From UBA7985 sp002690455 (lineage in GTDB: Bacteria > Pseudomonadota > Alphaproteobacteria > UBA7985), in assembly GCA_965662775.1 (NCBI GenBank), contig CBFIIW010000004.1, positions 73,597 to 137,596 on the forward strand: a DNA stretch of 64,000 nt, read 5' to 3'. The position numbers and the translations under genes were made by a program. Below, one piece after another: positions 36,989 through 45,084 of the stretch. The number at the start of each line of letters is the position of its first letter. Positions within the stretch are counted from its first letter, which is position 1. Under the pieces are notes generated by a model. The model was not told where the DNA came from, searched no databases, and worked only from the letters and a program-made list of their open reading frames with translations.

Positions 36989-38365
36989 ATGCAGGTAATC
37001 GTCTGCGGTGCCGGTCAGGTTGGATCCAACATCGCCCGGTATCTGTCACGGTTCGACACTGACGTTACGATGATCGATATTGATCCGGCGCTGATCAGCG
37101 CCGCGACCAACAATCTCGATGTGAGGGGAATTGTCGGCCACGCCGGTCATCCGGACGTGCTCAAAAGCGCAGGCGCAGGTGACGCTGACCTGATAATCGC
37201 GGTCACGCAGGTCGACGAGATCAACATGGTAGCCTGCCAGGTTGCCCATACGCTGTTCCAGGTACCGAAAAAGATCGCCCGCGTCCGCCAGGGAACCTAT
37301 CTTCGCCCGGAATGGCGCGATCTATTCCAAGCCGACCACATGCCGATCGACCACATCATCGCGCCGGAGGTCGAAGTGGCAGAATCGATCCAGCGGCGGC
37401 TGGCGGTCCCGGGGGCTTTCGAAGTCATCCCCATGGCGCGCGGCAAAGCCGTGTTTGTTGGGGTTCGCTGCCTCGATGAAACGCCGATACTGGAGACCCC
37501 GCTTAACCATTTGGGTGATTTGTTCCCGAAGCTGACGATCAGCATCATGGCGCTGGCGCGGGGCAACGAGATGCTGATCCCAACAGGTGAAGAAAAGCTG
37601 CAGGCCGGGGACGAAGTTTACTTCGTGGCAGAGGCAGATCAGGTCGAACGCGTTCTCGCCCTTTTCGGTCACGAAGAGCAGGAAGGCCGACGTATGGTCA
37701 TCATGGGTGGAGGCAATATTGGCCTCAATCTCGCCCAGCGGTTGGAAGCCCAGAATTCGAGCCTGCGGATCAAGTTGATCGAGGTCGACGCCGATCAGGC
37801 CAAGTACGTCGCCCAGCATTTGGCGCGCACGGTGGTATTGCATGGAGACGCTCTCGAAGCGGAGCTGATGGCCGAAGCGGGTGTGGACAAGACTGAGACG
37901 CTGGTTGCTGCGTCGAATGACGATGAGTTAAATATTCTTGCCGCTCTGCAGGCCAAGCGACTGGGTGCTGAACGTGCCGTTGCGATCGTGAACCGCCAGT
38001 CGATTTCTTCGCTGGTTGGACAACTCGGGATAGACGTCGTGGTGTCGCCGCGTCTGATCACTGTGTCATCGATCCTACGTTACGTGCGGCAGGGTCGTAT
38101 CCGTGCTGTGCACTCCGTAGGTGAGGGATTTGGTGAGATTTTCGATATCGAAGCCGCAGAGGGCGCCGAAATCACCGGTAAATCGGTCCAGAAGATTGAG
38201 AAACCCAGCATGTTGGTCGTCGGCGGCATTGTCCGAGACGAGGTGTTCATTCCGTCCAAGCCCGATGAAATCATCCGACAGGGTGACCGCGTGGTGCTGC
38301 TCTCGCACTCGGATTACGTGAAAAAGGCAGAAAAGTTGTTCTCGGTCGGCGTCGGCGTGTTTTAG
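36989..38365 (+). CDS. trkA: Trk system potassium uptake protein TrkA
   Basis: Peripheral NAD-binding regulatory subunit of a K+ uptake channel. 458 residues with two repeats, each an RCK Rossmann fold plus TrkA-C domain; nucleotide-binding loops are VCGAGQVGSNIA (about 4-15) and IMGGGNIGLNLA (about 235-246). The trkH channel gene is not in the window. It is 29 bases after ntrX; ntrYX-trkA-dat-hfq-hflX is a conserved alphaproteobacterial string, so co-expression with ntrYX is likely. Confidence 0.95.
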   Translation: MQVIVCGAGQVGSNIARYLSRFDTDVTMIDIDPALISAATNNLDVRGIVGHAGHPDVLKSAGAGDADLIIAVTQVDEINMVACQVAHTLFQVPKKIARVRQGTYLRPEWRDLFQADHMPIDHIIAPEVEVAESIQRRLAVPGAFEVIPMARGKAVFVGVRCLDETPILETPLNHLGDLFPKLTISIMALARGNEMLIPTGEEKLQAGDEVYFVAEADQVERVLALFGHEEQEGRRMVIMGGGNIGLNLAQRLEAQNSSLRIKLIEVDADQAKYVAQHLARTVVLHGDALEAELMAEAGVDKTETLVAASNDDELNILAALQAKRLGAERAVAIVNRQSISSLVGQLGIDVVVSPRLITVSSILRYVRQGRIRAVHSVGEGFGEIFDIEAAEGAEITGKSVQKIEKPSMLVVGGIVRDEVFIPSKPDEIIRQGDRVVLLSHSDYVKKAEKLFSVGVGVF

Positions 38366-38380
38366 TGTCGGGGTTCGCAG

Positions 38381-38402
38381 GTCGAGCTGGGCTGGGCTCG
38401 AC
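38381..38402 (+). terminator. Stem-loop after trkA
   Basis: GTCGAGC (38381-38387) and GCTCGAC (38396-38402) form a perfect 7-base-pair stem with an 8-base loop, 16 bases after the trkA stop. T-rich sequence follows only about 10 bases later, so termination activity is uncertain. Confidence 0.4.
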
Positions 38403-38647
38403 TGAGGCAGGTTTCCGCTTTTCTGCACGGGCGTAATTCGCCTGAGCCGTGTCTCTGCTCATCCCCGTTTTTGCTCAGCCCTGTTTTTGCGTTTCTAGGT
38501 TGCTGCTGCGCTGCTGTGCTGCCTTCCACGGGGTTCGCTTGACGGTGCTCCCTGCTCCGCTCCGCATGCGCCAAACCGGGGGCCTAGCCCACGTTGCCGC
38601 GGCCTGCTAGAGAGAAACGCTCAACGCCCCCAATGCGGAAACCGCAC

Positions 38648-39526
38648 ATGCCCAGAACAGCTTACGTCAATGGCCGCTATCTGCCTCACGCTCACGCCCA
38701 GGTCGGGATCGAGGATCGTGGCTATCAGTTTGCCGACGGGATCTATGAGGTTGTACCCCTGATTGCGGGTGCATTTATCGATGAAGACTGGCACTGGGAC
38801 CGGCTGAATCGCGGTCTGGCGGAGCTGCGGATTGACTGGCCTGTCAACCGCAAAGCGCTGAGCCTGATTACCCGCCGGGTCGCGGGCCTGAACCGGGTGC
38901 GTGACGGGCTGGTGTATGTACAGGTTACTCGCGGAGAAGCTCCCCGAGATCACAAGTTCCCTACCAAGCCAGTAGCGCCCGCACTGGTTGTCACGGCCCG
39001 ACATTTGTCCGTGCCCAAGGACCTGAGCGAGGCGCGAATGGTCGAGGTTATCACCGGGCCAGACGAGCGCTGGGCCCGTCCGGACATCAAGAGCATTTCC
39101 CTGCTGCCTAACGTGCTGGCAAAACAAGCCGCTGCCGAAGCTGGAGCCTATGAGATGTGGATGCTCAATGCGCAGGGTGAGATCACTGAGGGCTCGTCGG
39201 CAAATGCTTGGATGGTCAAGCGAGATGCAACCACCGGCCGAACCGTGCTGCGCACGCACCCAACCGGTCGAGGCATTCTCAACGGTATTGTTCGCACAGC
39301 GCTGGTTGAACTGGCCGAGCAGCACCAGTGGCAGATTGAAGAGCGGGCTTTCACGCTTGATGAACTACTGGCCGCGGATGAAGCATTTCAGACATCCTCA
39401 GGTAACATGATCCGCCCGGTGCGTAGCGTCGATGGCCGCACCATCGGCGCGGGTGAAACAGGACCAGTGGTACAGAGTATCCTGGATGGCTTTATGGCGC
39501 ACGTGACGGCACAGTGTGCGGGATAA
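38648..39526 (+). CDS. dat: D-amino-acid transaminase (fold-type IV PLP enzyme)
   Basis: Interconverts D-alanine/2-oxoglutarate and pyruvate/D-glutamate, feeding peptidoglycan precursors. 292 residues, normal length. Motifs: YVNGRYLPHAHAQVGIEDRGYQFADGIYEVV at the start region, PLP lysine K148 (PDIKSISLLPN) and EGSSANAWMV. A branched-chain aminotransferase of the same fold cannot be excluded, but length, GYQFADG and context fit Dat. ATG 38648 has GGAA upstream; earlier in-frame starts (38594, 38633) add an Arg/Pro-rich extension. It follows trkA after a 282-base spacer. Confidence 0.87.
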   Translation: MPRTAYVNGRYLPHAHAQVGIEDRGYQFADGIYEVVPLIAGAFIDEDWHWDRLNRGLAELRIDWPVNRKALSLITRRVAGLNRVRDGLVYVQVTRGEAPRDHKFPTKPVAPALVVTARHLSVPKDLSEARMVEVITGPDERWARPDIKSISLLPNVLAKQAAAEAGAYEMWMLNAQGEITEGSSANAWMVKRDATTGRTVLRTHPTGRGILNGIVRTALVELAEQHQWQIEERAFTLDELLAADEAFQTSSGNMIRPVRSVDGRTIGAGETGPVVQSILDGFMAHVTAQCAG

Positions 39527-39872
39527 GCGATCAAGGCTTTGCTCGATGGTGCTGAACGCGCCACCTGATTGCGTGCTGCCAGAGGTTTTCCACAGCATCT
39601 GAGCGCTTAACAACCTGAATTTTCAGTTTTATACGACTGTCTTGGCTTGATTTTCCGGTTGGCATTATCGCATAGTCTATAGGCGAGAAACTGAGATATT
39701 TTCAACGCGCAAGAGTGGCATCGTTTCGCCTGACGCCCCCATATTGTCAGGTTTCGGTCACTTTACGATAAAAGCCGTCGAGTACCATCGGATACGGCTG
39801 AACAACAAAAAAAGCAGAACCCGGCCCAGGCGCGATAGCGCGGCTTGGACGAGGCAGGGAGGTAATAAGAAT
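39527..39872 (+). other. 346-base spacer between dat and hfq
   Basis: No gene is supported here. The middle (about 39615-39710) is AT-richer than its surroundings and probably carries the hfq promoter; a weak candidate pairs TTGATT (39647-39652) with CATAGT (39671-39676) at 18-base spacing. Nothing resembles a tRNA or small RNA with a terminator. Confidence 0.4.
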
Positions 39873-40118
39873 ATGGCCGATACCAACAAGAACGTTCAGG
39901 ACGTGTTTCTGAACCACATCCGCAAGCATAAGATTTCCGTGACGATCTTTTTAGTTAATGGCGTGAAGCTGACCGGCATCGTTACATGGTTCGATAACTT
40001 CTCCGTGCTGCTGCGCAGAGATGCGCACGTGCAGCTCGTCTATAAGCATGCAATTTCGACCATCATGCCGGCACAGCCCGTGAACCTGATGGAAGATATT
40101 GTTCCGCCCGCGGAATAA
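39873..40118 (+). CDS. hfq: RNA chaperone Hfq
   Basis: Hexameric Sm-like protein that helps small RNAs pair with mRNAs. 81 residues, the short form usual in Alphaproteobacteria. Sm1 and Sm2 motifs are clear: VQDVFLNHIRKHKISVTIFL, LVNGVKLTGIVTWFDNF and LVYKHAISTIMPAQPV. ATG 39873 is preceded by GGGAGGT, a strong site; the frame is open further upstream to 39744 but that part is not Hfq-like. hflX follows after 45 bases. Confidence 0.97.
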   Translation: MADTNKNVQDVFLNHIRKHKISVTIFLVNGVKLTGIVTWFDNFSVLLRRDAHVQLVYKHAISTIMPAQPVNLMEDIVPPAE

Positions 40119-40163
40119 GCATCGCGCCGGATTGAAAGCAACGTCAAAGCGGCCTATGTCGCA

Positions 40164-41597
40164 ATGATGCACGCATCACAGCGCCCTCAGGAAACGGCTT
40201 TCGTCATAAACGTCATGCTCCCGCGTGAGCGGGGGGCCGCCGCCGCCCAAGCGATGGGCCGAACGGCTGACGATAAGCTGGGTGAGGCGGTATCACTGAC
40301 CGCCGCTATCGGGCTGGATGTGACCGCGGCCTCCACCGTCAACCTTGCCACCATTCGGCCCTCGACTCTGATCGGGACCGGTGTACTTGCGACTTGGCGC
40401 GCACGGATTGAGGCCGAGCATCCTGATGTCATCATCTTTAACGCCACACTGACCCCAGTGCAGCACCGAAATCTTGAGCGCGAGCTGAAAGCCAAGGTGC
40501 TCGACCGGACAGCGCTCATCCTCGAAATTTTTGGAGAACGGGCGCAGACACGGGAAGGTCGGTTACAGGTTGAATTGGCGGCTTTGACATTTCAGCGATC
40601 GCGACTGGTGCGATCCTGGACACACTTGGAACGCCAACGCGGCGGTGCGGGCTTCATGGGCGGGCCGGGTGAATCCCAGCTTGAGCTTGACCGACGGATG
40701 CTGCTGGAGCGGATCGACAAGCTGCAGCGCGACCTTCAGGATGTGCGTCGCACTCGAGGATTGCACCGCTCAGCCCGGGCACGCCAGGGCGCACACGTGG
40801 TTGCGCTGGTTGGCTATACAAACGCAGGCAAGTCGACGCTGTTCAATGCCCTGACCGGTGCGAATATTTTGGCGCAGGATATGCTGTTTGCCACGCTTGA
40901 CCCGACGTTGCGACGATTGAAGCTGGAAAGCGGACGGGAATTGGTCCTGGCCGATACGGTAGGGTTTATCTCAGATCTGCCCCATGAGCTGGTGGATGCC
41001 TTTCGGGCTACGCTGGAGGAGGTTATCGAGGCCGACCTAATCCTGCACGTGCGTGATGCCTCGAACCCAGAGTGGGGGGCACAGAAGCGAGACGTTCTCG
41101 ATGTGTTGCGCTCACTGGGCCGGATCGAGCAGGCTGAAGGGCCTGACCGACTGCCGCCACCGGTGGTGGCACCACCACGTGACCCAGATGGCGGCGAGCC
41201 GGACGGGCAGGGTCTTGCTGGCGATACGCTGGTCGATCTGGTGCCGATCATTGAAGTGTGGAACAAAATTGATTGTGAAGGTTCGGCCACGATAATGGCT
41301 GAAGCAGAACAGGACCCTCGCGTTGACCAGGCCTTTGCTGTTCTGCGAACGTCGGCTATTGCGAGGCTTGGGCTGAATGAGGTTCTGAAGACGGTAGACG
41401 CCGCGCTGTCTGATGGTGAGCAGGATCGCCACCTGGTCATCCCCTTCACGGCGGGGGCAGCAATGGCGTGGTTGCACGAGTTCAGCCAAGTTCTGAGCCA
41501 CGAGCACGACGAAGAGGGGACGCGAGCCTTTGTGCGGATCTCAGACAATGATTGGGGAAAGCTGCAAAAGCGATTTCCTGATGTTTCTCAGGCTTGA
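40164..41597 (+). CDS. hflX: Ribosome-associated GTPase HflX
   Basis: GTPase that binds the large subunit and rescues stalled or heat-damaged ribosomes. 477 residues: N-terminal HflX domain (about 20-210, ending GGPGESQLELDRRMLLERI), then GTPase domain with G1 GYTNAGKSTLFN, G3 DTVGFI and G4-type NKID. Between the G3 and G4 motifs lies a Pro/Gly-rich insert (about 330-355, PPPVVAPPRDPDGGEPDGQG). ATG 40164 is immediately followed by a second ATG. hfq-hflX adjacency is widespread in Proteobacteria. Confidence 0.96.
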   Translation: MMHASQRPQETAFVINVMLPRERGAAAAQAMGRTADDKLGEAVSLTAAIGLDVTAASTVNLATIRPSTLIGTGVLATWRARIEAEHPDVIIFNATLTPVQHRNLERELKAKVLDRTALILEIFGERAQTREGRLQVELAALTFQRSRLVRSWTHLERQRGGAGFMGGPGESQLELDRRMLLERIDKLQRDLQDVRRTRGLHRSARARQGAHVVALVGYTNAGKSTLFNALTGANILAQDMLFATLDPTLRRLKLESGRELVLADTVGFISDLPHELVDAFRATLEEVIEADLILHVRDASNPEWGAQKRDVLDVLRSLGRIEQAEGPDRLPPPVVAPPRDPDGGEPDGQGLAGDTLVDLVPIIEVWNKIDCEGSATIMAEAEQDPRVDQAFAVLRTSAIARLGLNEVLKTVDAALSDGEQDRHLVIPFTAGAAMAWLHEFSQVLSHEHDEEGTRAFVRISDNDWGKLQKRFPDVSQA

Positions 41598-41653
41598 GGC
41601 TTCAGAGCCCGAGATATTCGAGCGACATTAGAGCATTGCGGGCTCGATTTGAC

Positions 41654-41666
41654 GCCGCTTCGCGGC
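41654..41666. repeat. Mini-hairpin GCCGC-TTC-GCGGC
   Basis: Perfect 5-base-pair stem with TTC loop; the opposite strand has the GAA triloop. It is the first of the spacer's GCGAAGC-type hairpins, about 57 bases after hflX. Confidence 0.65.
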
Positions 41667-41757
41667 TTACAAATCTCCCCCGCGCAGTCAAACGGACACG
41701 ACGGACGGTGTCCGCCGTGACGATCGTTGGCTTCGGGTTGCGCGACGCTTGGCTCCG

Positions 41758-41772
41758 CCGCGCGAAGCGCGG
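41758..41772. repeat. Mini-hairpin CCGCGC-GAA-GCGCGG
   Basis: Perfect 6-base-pair GC-only stem with a GAA triloop, containing GCGAAGC. Confidence 0.65.
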
Positions 41773-41813
41773 TTGGGGGCAAGTCGGCGCAACCCTGTCG
41801 GTGGGAAGGCCCA

Positions 41814-41840
41814 GCGCTCAAAGCGAAGCGTTTTGAGCGC
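41814..41840. repeat. 27-base stem-loop, copy 1
   Basis: A perfect 9-base-pair stem (GCGCTCAAA / TTTGAGCGC) encloses a 9-base loop starting GCGAAGC. It shares 25 identical bases with copy 2, 39 bases downstream; only the outermost pair differs (G-C here). Confidence 0.75.
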
Positions 41841-41852
41841 AAAGGGAAAGCC

Positions 41853-41879
41853 ACGCTCAAAGCGAAGCGTTTTGAGCGT
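41853..41879. repeat. 27-base stem-loop, copy 2
   Basis: Same element as copy 1 with stem ACGCTCAAA / TTTGAGCGT. The outermost pair is A-T instead of G-C, a double change that preserves pairing. Confidence 0.75.
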
Positions 41880-41903
41880 GACCACAGCAGGTGCGCGGGG
41901 GAG

Positions 41904-41931
41904 GGCCGAAGGCCGCGAAGCGGCCAAGGCC
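41904..41931. repeat. Nested hairpin with GGCCGC-GAA-GCGGCC core
   Basis: A perfect 6-base-pair stem with GAA triloop at 41911-41925, flanked by a further GGCC pair (41904-41907 and 41928-41931) that could extend the structure across small internal loops. Confidence 0.6.
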
Positions 41932-41945
41932 CGAGCGCGCCACCA

Positions 41946-41960
41946 GCGGCTGCAGGCCGC
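41946..41960. repeat. Stem-loop GCGGC-TGCAG-GCCGC
   Basis: Perfect 5-base-pair stem with a 5-base loop, about 52 bases before the trpG start; it lacks the GAA triloop of its neighbours. Confidence 0.5.
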
Positions 41961-42012
41961 GCCTGCGATACCGGTGCGTGACAACGCTCAGGCCCTTGCC
42001 TAAACTCTGCGT

Positions 42013-42621
42013 ATGTTCATCTTGATCGATAATTACGACAGCTTCACTTACAATCTGGTGCACTTTCTCGGAGAGTTGGGCGCAGACATCGAGGTTGTGC
42101 GAAATGACCAGACCACCCCACTGGAAGTGCTCGATCGTCGTCCCGAAGGCGTGATCCTGTCACCGGGGCCCAGCACTCCCAACGAGGCCGGAATCTGCCT
42201 TGCCATGGTTAACGCTGCTGCTCGAACGCGCTTGCCGCTGCTAGGGGTTTGCCTCGGCCACCAGGCCATTGGGCAGGCTCTGGGCGGTCTGGTGGTGCGC
42301 GAGACACCCCGGCATGGCAAACTGTCACCCATTCGGCATAGGGGCAAAGGTTTGTTCAAAGGCCTACCATATGCAGTGCAGGCAACCCGATACCACTCTT
42401 TGGTGGTTGAGCGCGGGTCCCTCCCGGAACATTTCGATGTCACTGCAGAGACTGATGACGGTCTGATTATGGGCATGCAACACCGGGAATTGCCGATCCA
42501 CGGCCTGCAATTTCATCCTGAATCCATCGCGACTGAGCATGGCCATAGCATGCTTCGCAACTTCCTTGACAATGCCACCGCTGCCAATAACCAGATCGAG
42601 TGGCCTCCGGCAGCAGCCTAA
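42013..42621 (+). CDS. trpG: Anthranilate synthase component II (glutamine amidotransferase)
   Basis: Supplies ammonia from glutamine to TrpE. 202 residues, normal for TrpG/PabA. Nucleophile C80 in GVCLGHQAIGQALGG; catalytic His and Glu in LQFHPESIAT. It might also serve aminodeoxychorismate synthase (PabA role), as in several bacteria with one such subunit. No ribosome binding site stands out before ATG 42013. trpD follows after 131 bases that include a 15-base triplicate. Confidence 0.94.
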   Translation: MFILIDNYDSFTYNLVHFLGELGADIEVVRNDQTTPLEVLDRRPEGVILSPGPSTPNEAGICLAMVNAAARTRLPLLGVCLGHQAIGQALGGLVVRETPRHGKLSPIRHRGKGLFKGLPYAVQATRYHSLVVERGSLPEHFDVTAETDDGLIMGMQHRELPIHGLQFHPESIATEHGHSMLRNFLDNATAANNQIEWPPAAA

Positions 42622-42674
42622 CTTTAGTTCTTCCACCGAACTGATCGGCCCGTCGGTTCTCAAACAACTTAGAT

Positions 42675-42719
42675 CAATCCAGCCTAACTCAATCCAGCCT
42701 AACTCAATCCAGCCTAACT
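42675..42719. repeat. 15-base unit repeated three times between trpG and trpD
   Basis: Three perfect head-to-tail copies of CAATCCAGCCTAACT, followed by a diverged start of a fourth. The unit is a multiple of three and reads IQPNS in one frame, but it lies in a non-coding gap, about 33 bases upstream of the trpD start. Confidence 0.9.
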
Positions 42720-42752
42720 CAAACGAACCGCTCGCCCCAAGGAGCTCTCGCC

Positions 42753-43778
42753 GTGCTGCCCTTTACCAGCCTGCTCAACCAGATCGCCGATGGTCAGGAC
42801 CTTTCCGAAGAACAGGCCCAAGCGGCCGTCCATGCCATGATGTCAGGGGAGGTGTCACCGGCATTGGCTGGCGCCTTTCTGTGGGGCCTGAAGACCAAGG
42901 GCGAAGCGGTCAGCGAGATCGCTGGTGCCGCTCGCGCCATGCGCGGCCTCATGTCTGGCGTCGCAGCCCCTGAAGGGGCGATCGATGTCTGCGGAACCGG
43001 GGGCGACAAGTCGGGCACCTACAATATCTCAACCGCCGTTTCCTTTGTGCTCGCCGGCGCTGGTATCCCGGTTGCCAAACACGGCAATCGTGCCGCAACC
43101 TCACAGTCCGGCGCAGCAGACGTGCTTGCTGCGCTCGGCGTGAACCTCGAGGCCGACTTCGCCCTGATTGAGAAGGCCATCGCGAAGGCAGGCGTGGGTT
43201 TTTTGTTTGCGCAGCGCCACCATGGCGCAATCCGCCACGTTATGCCGGTGCGAAAGGAGCTGCAGATCCCGACCGTCTTCAACCTGCTGGGACCGCTAAC
43301 GAACCCTGGGGGCGCCAAGATGCAGCTGCTGGGTGTTTTTGCTCCGCAGTGGGTTGAACCCCTGGCCCGGGTCCTCAAAGAGCTCGGTTCATCACGCGCC
43401 TGGGTGGTTTACGGGGCCAACAGTGACGGGTCCGGGCTGGATGAAATGACCACCTGCGGTGAAACCCGGGTCGCCGAGTTGAAAGACGGCATGATCAACA
43501 CCTTCATCATTTCACCAGAAGACGCCGGCCTGCCACGGGCAAAGATTGGAGATCTGCGCGGCGGGGAAGCCGAGGAAAACGCCGCCGCTCTTCGCGCTGT
43601 GCTTGAAGGGGCCAGCGGACCCTACCGCGACATTGTCCTGCTGAATGCCGCGGGCGCCTTTTGTGTTGCCGGCAAGGCAAAAGATATACGCGAGGGCGTT
43701 GCTCTGGCCGAGGCAGCGATCGATAGCGGCAAAGCGCGTGCGGCCCTCGTACAGCTGGTGGAGATCACAAATGGCTGA
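42753..43778 (+). CDS. trpD: Anthranilate phosphoribosyltransferase
   Basis: Transfers phosphoribosyl to anthranilate, the second step of the tryptophan pathway. 341 residues. The PRPP-binding glycine loop CGTGGDKSGTYNIST, KHGNRAATSQSGAADVLAALG and PTVFNLLGPLTNP are intact. GTG 42753 has AAGGAG eight bases upstream. Its stop overlaps the trpC start by 8 bases. Confidence 0.96.
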   Translation: MLPFTSLLNQIADGQDLSEEQAQAAVHAMMSGEVSPALAGAFLWGLKTKGEAVSEIAGAARAMRGLMSGVAAPEGAIDVCGTGGDKSGTYNISTAVSFVLAGAGIPVAKHGNRAATSQSGAADVLAALGVNLEADFALIEKAIAKAGVGFLFAQRHHGAIRHVMPVRKELQIPTVFNLLGPLTNPGGAKMQLLGVFAPQWVEPLARVLKELGSSRAWVVYGANSDGSGLDEMTTCGETRVAELKDGMINTFIISPEDAGLPRAKIGDLRGGEAEENAAALRAVLEGASGPYRDIVLLNAAGAFCVAGKAKDIREGVALAEAAIDSGKARAALVQLVEITNG

Positions 43779-44574
43779 CGACGTTCTTGAACGCATCTGT
43801 GCCGACAAGCGCGCCTGGATTGCTGAGCGCAAAACAGAGGTTAGCCTCGCAGCGCTCGATGCCAAGGCCCGCGCTATGGACAGCCCGCGTGGATTTGCCG
43901 ACGCTCTGCGCGCGGCGCCTCAAGATGACCGTCACGCACTGATCGCGGAAATCAAAAAGGCAAGCCCGTCCAAGGGGCTGATTCGAGCCGACTTTGACCC
44001 CGCCGCCCTTGCTAGGGCCTACCAAGCCGGTGGGGCCAGCTGCCTGTCCGTCCTCACTGATGTCCCGTACTTTCAGGGTGATGATGCCTTCCTCGGTCAG
44101 GCGCGCAACGCTACGCATCTGCCATGCCTGCGGAAAGACTTCATGCTCGATCCATATCAGGTCACCGAAGCGCGGGCACTGGGTGCAGACTGCATTTTGG
44201 TGATTATGGCCTGCCTCGACGATTATCAGGCCGCTGAGTTGGAAGCTGCTGCCTTTGACTGGGGGATGGACGTACTCGTGGAGGTACACGACGCCGACGA
44301 ACTGGCACGTGCCCACCGCCTTCGCTCTCCTTTGCTGGGTATCAACAACCGCAATCTCAAGACACTGGAAATCTCGCTAGACGTTGGCGAAGGGCTTGCG
44401 GCAAAGGTTGAGCCGGACCGCCTGCTGGTGGCTGAAAGCGGTCTCTACAGTCACGCCGACCTCGAACGCATGGCCCGCGCTGGAGCCCGCGCTTTCTTGA
44501 TCGGCGAAAGCCTTATGCGGCAGGAGGATGTAACGACTGCAACCCGTACAATTCTCGGGCTAACCGCGCCGTGA
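43771..44574 (+). CDS. trpC: Indole-3-glycerol phosphate synthase
   Basis: Closes the indole ring from carboxyphenylaminodeoxyribulose phosphate. 267 residues, single-function TrpC without the TrpF domain. TIM-barrel motifs: LIAEIKKASPSKGLIR with catalytic Lys and the Pro-Ser-Lys-Gly loop, SVLTDVPYFQG, LRKDFMLDPYQ, LLGINNRNLKT and VAESGLYSHAD. Overlaps trpD upstream by 8 bases and moaC downstream by 4 bases, so translation is coupled. Confidence 0.96.
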   Translation: MADDVLERICADKRAWIAERKTEVSLAALDAKARAMDSPRGFADALRAAPQDDRHALIAEIKKASPSKGLIRADFDPAALARAYQAGGASCLSVLTDVPYFQGDDAFLGQARNATHLPCLRKDFMLDPYQVTEARALGADCILVIMACLDDYQAAELEAAAFDWGMDVLVEVHDADELARAHRLRSPLLGINNRNLKTLEISLDVGEGLAAKVEPDRLLVAESGLYSHADLERMARAGARAFLIGESLMRQEDVTTATRTILGLTAP

Positions 44575-45074
44575 GCAGCAGCTTCAGCCACTTCGATGAC
44601 AGCGGTAACGCGGTCATGGTAGACGTCGGCGATAAGCCTGATACCCGGCGTACTGCTGTGGCTGAAGGCGTGATCCGCTGCACGCCCAAGACCCTCGAAC
44701 TGATCCGCAGCGGGGGCGTTAAAAAGGGCGATGTCCTCGCCGTCGCCCGCCTCGCTGGGATCATGGGGGCCAAGCAGACCGCCAACCTGATTCCCCTGTG
44801 CCACCCTCTGCCGCTGTCAGCCGTGGCCGTCGACCTCAGCCTCGATGACGCTGCAAGTGCTGTTCGTATCCGCGCCACGTGCCGCACCGACGGAAAGACC
44901 GGGGTGGAGATGGAGGCCCTGACTGCCGTTTCCGTCGCCGCGCTGACGGTCTACGATATGATAAAGGCTGTACAGAAAGACGCCCTCATTGACCAAATCA
45001 GACTCGTTGAAAAGACCGGCGGCAAATCAGGTACTTTCAGGGCGGCTGAACCCCACCCGGTCACAGACCCCTGA
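44571..45074 (+). CDS. moaC: Cyclic pyranopterin monophosphate synthase
   Basis: Converts the MoaA product to cyclic pyranopterin monophosphate in molybdenum cofactor synthesis. 167 residues, normal length. Conserved LARLAGIMGAKQT, LIPLCHPLPL and the EMEALTAVSVAALTVYDMIKA segment with the active-site acidic residue. GTG start overlaps the trpC stop (GTGA). trpC-moaC-moeA-lexA is a typical alphaproteobacterial order. Confidence 0.96.
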   Translation: MSSSFSHFDDSGNAVMVDVGDKPDTRRTAVAEGVIRCTPKTLELIRSGGVKKGDVLAVARLAGIMGAKQTANLIPLCHPLPLSAVAVDLSLDDAASAVRIRATCRTDGKTGVEMEALTAVSVAALTVYDMIKAVQKDALIDQIRLVEKTGGKSGTFRAAEPHPVTDP

Positions 45075-45084
45075 GCATTAGGCC

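Larger units (their letters stand above)
41598..42012. other. Hairpin-rich 415-base spacer between hflX and trpG
   Basis: No gene is supported, although short frames are open because the region is GC-rich. It holds five copies of GCGAAGC (or its complement) at 41657-41663, 41762-41768, 41823-41829, 41862-41868 and 41915-41921, all at the tips of inverted repeats, plus another stem at 41946-41960. GCGAAGC is known from oligonucleotide studies as an unusually stable DNA mini-hairpin. The individual elements are listed separately. Function is unknown; termination, mRNA end protection or a REP-like mobile repeat are possibilities. Confidence 0.7.

Noticed and set aside
39660..39672. Sigma-54-like GG...GC pair upstream of hfq
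   Set aside because: The GG-to-GC spacing is too short for a -24/-12 promoter.
41727..42003. Overlapping short frames across the hairpin cluster (LKAKRFER repeated)
   Set aside because: The apparent peptide repeat is a by-product of the duplicated 27-base stem-loop; frames lack start signals.
42539..42973. Open frame containing IQPNS x3 across the trpG-trpD gap
   Set aside because: It overlaps the ends of trpG and trpD in other frames; the 15-base repeat alone explains the peptide repeat.
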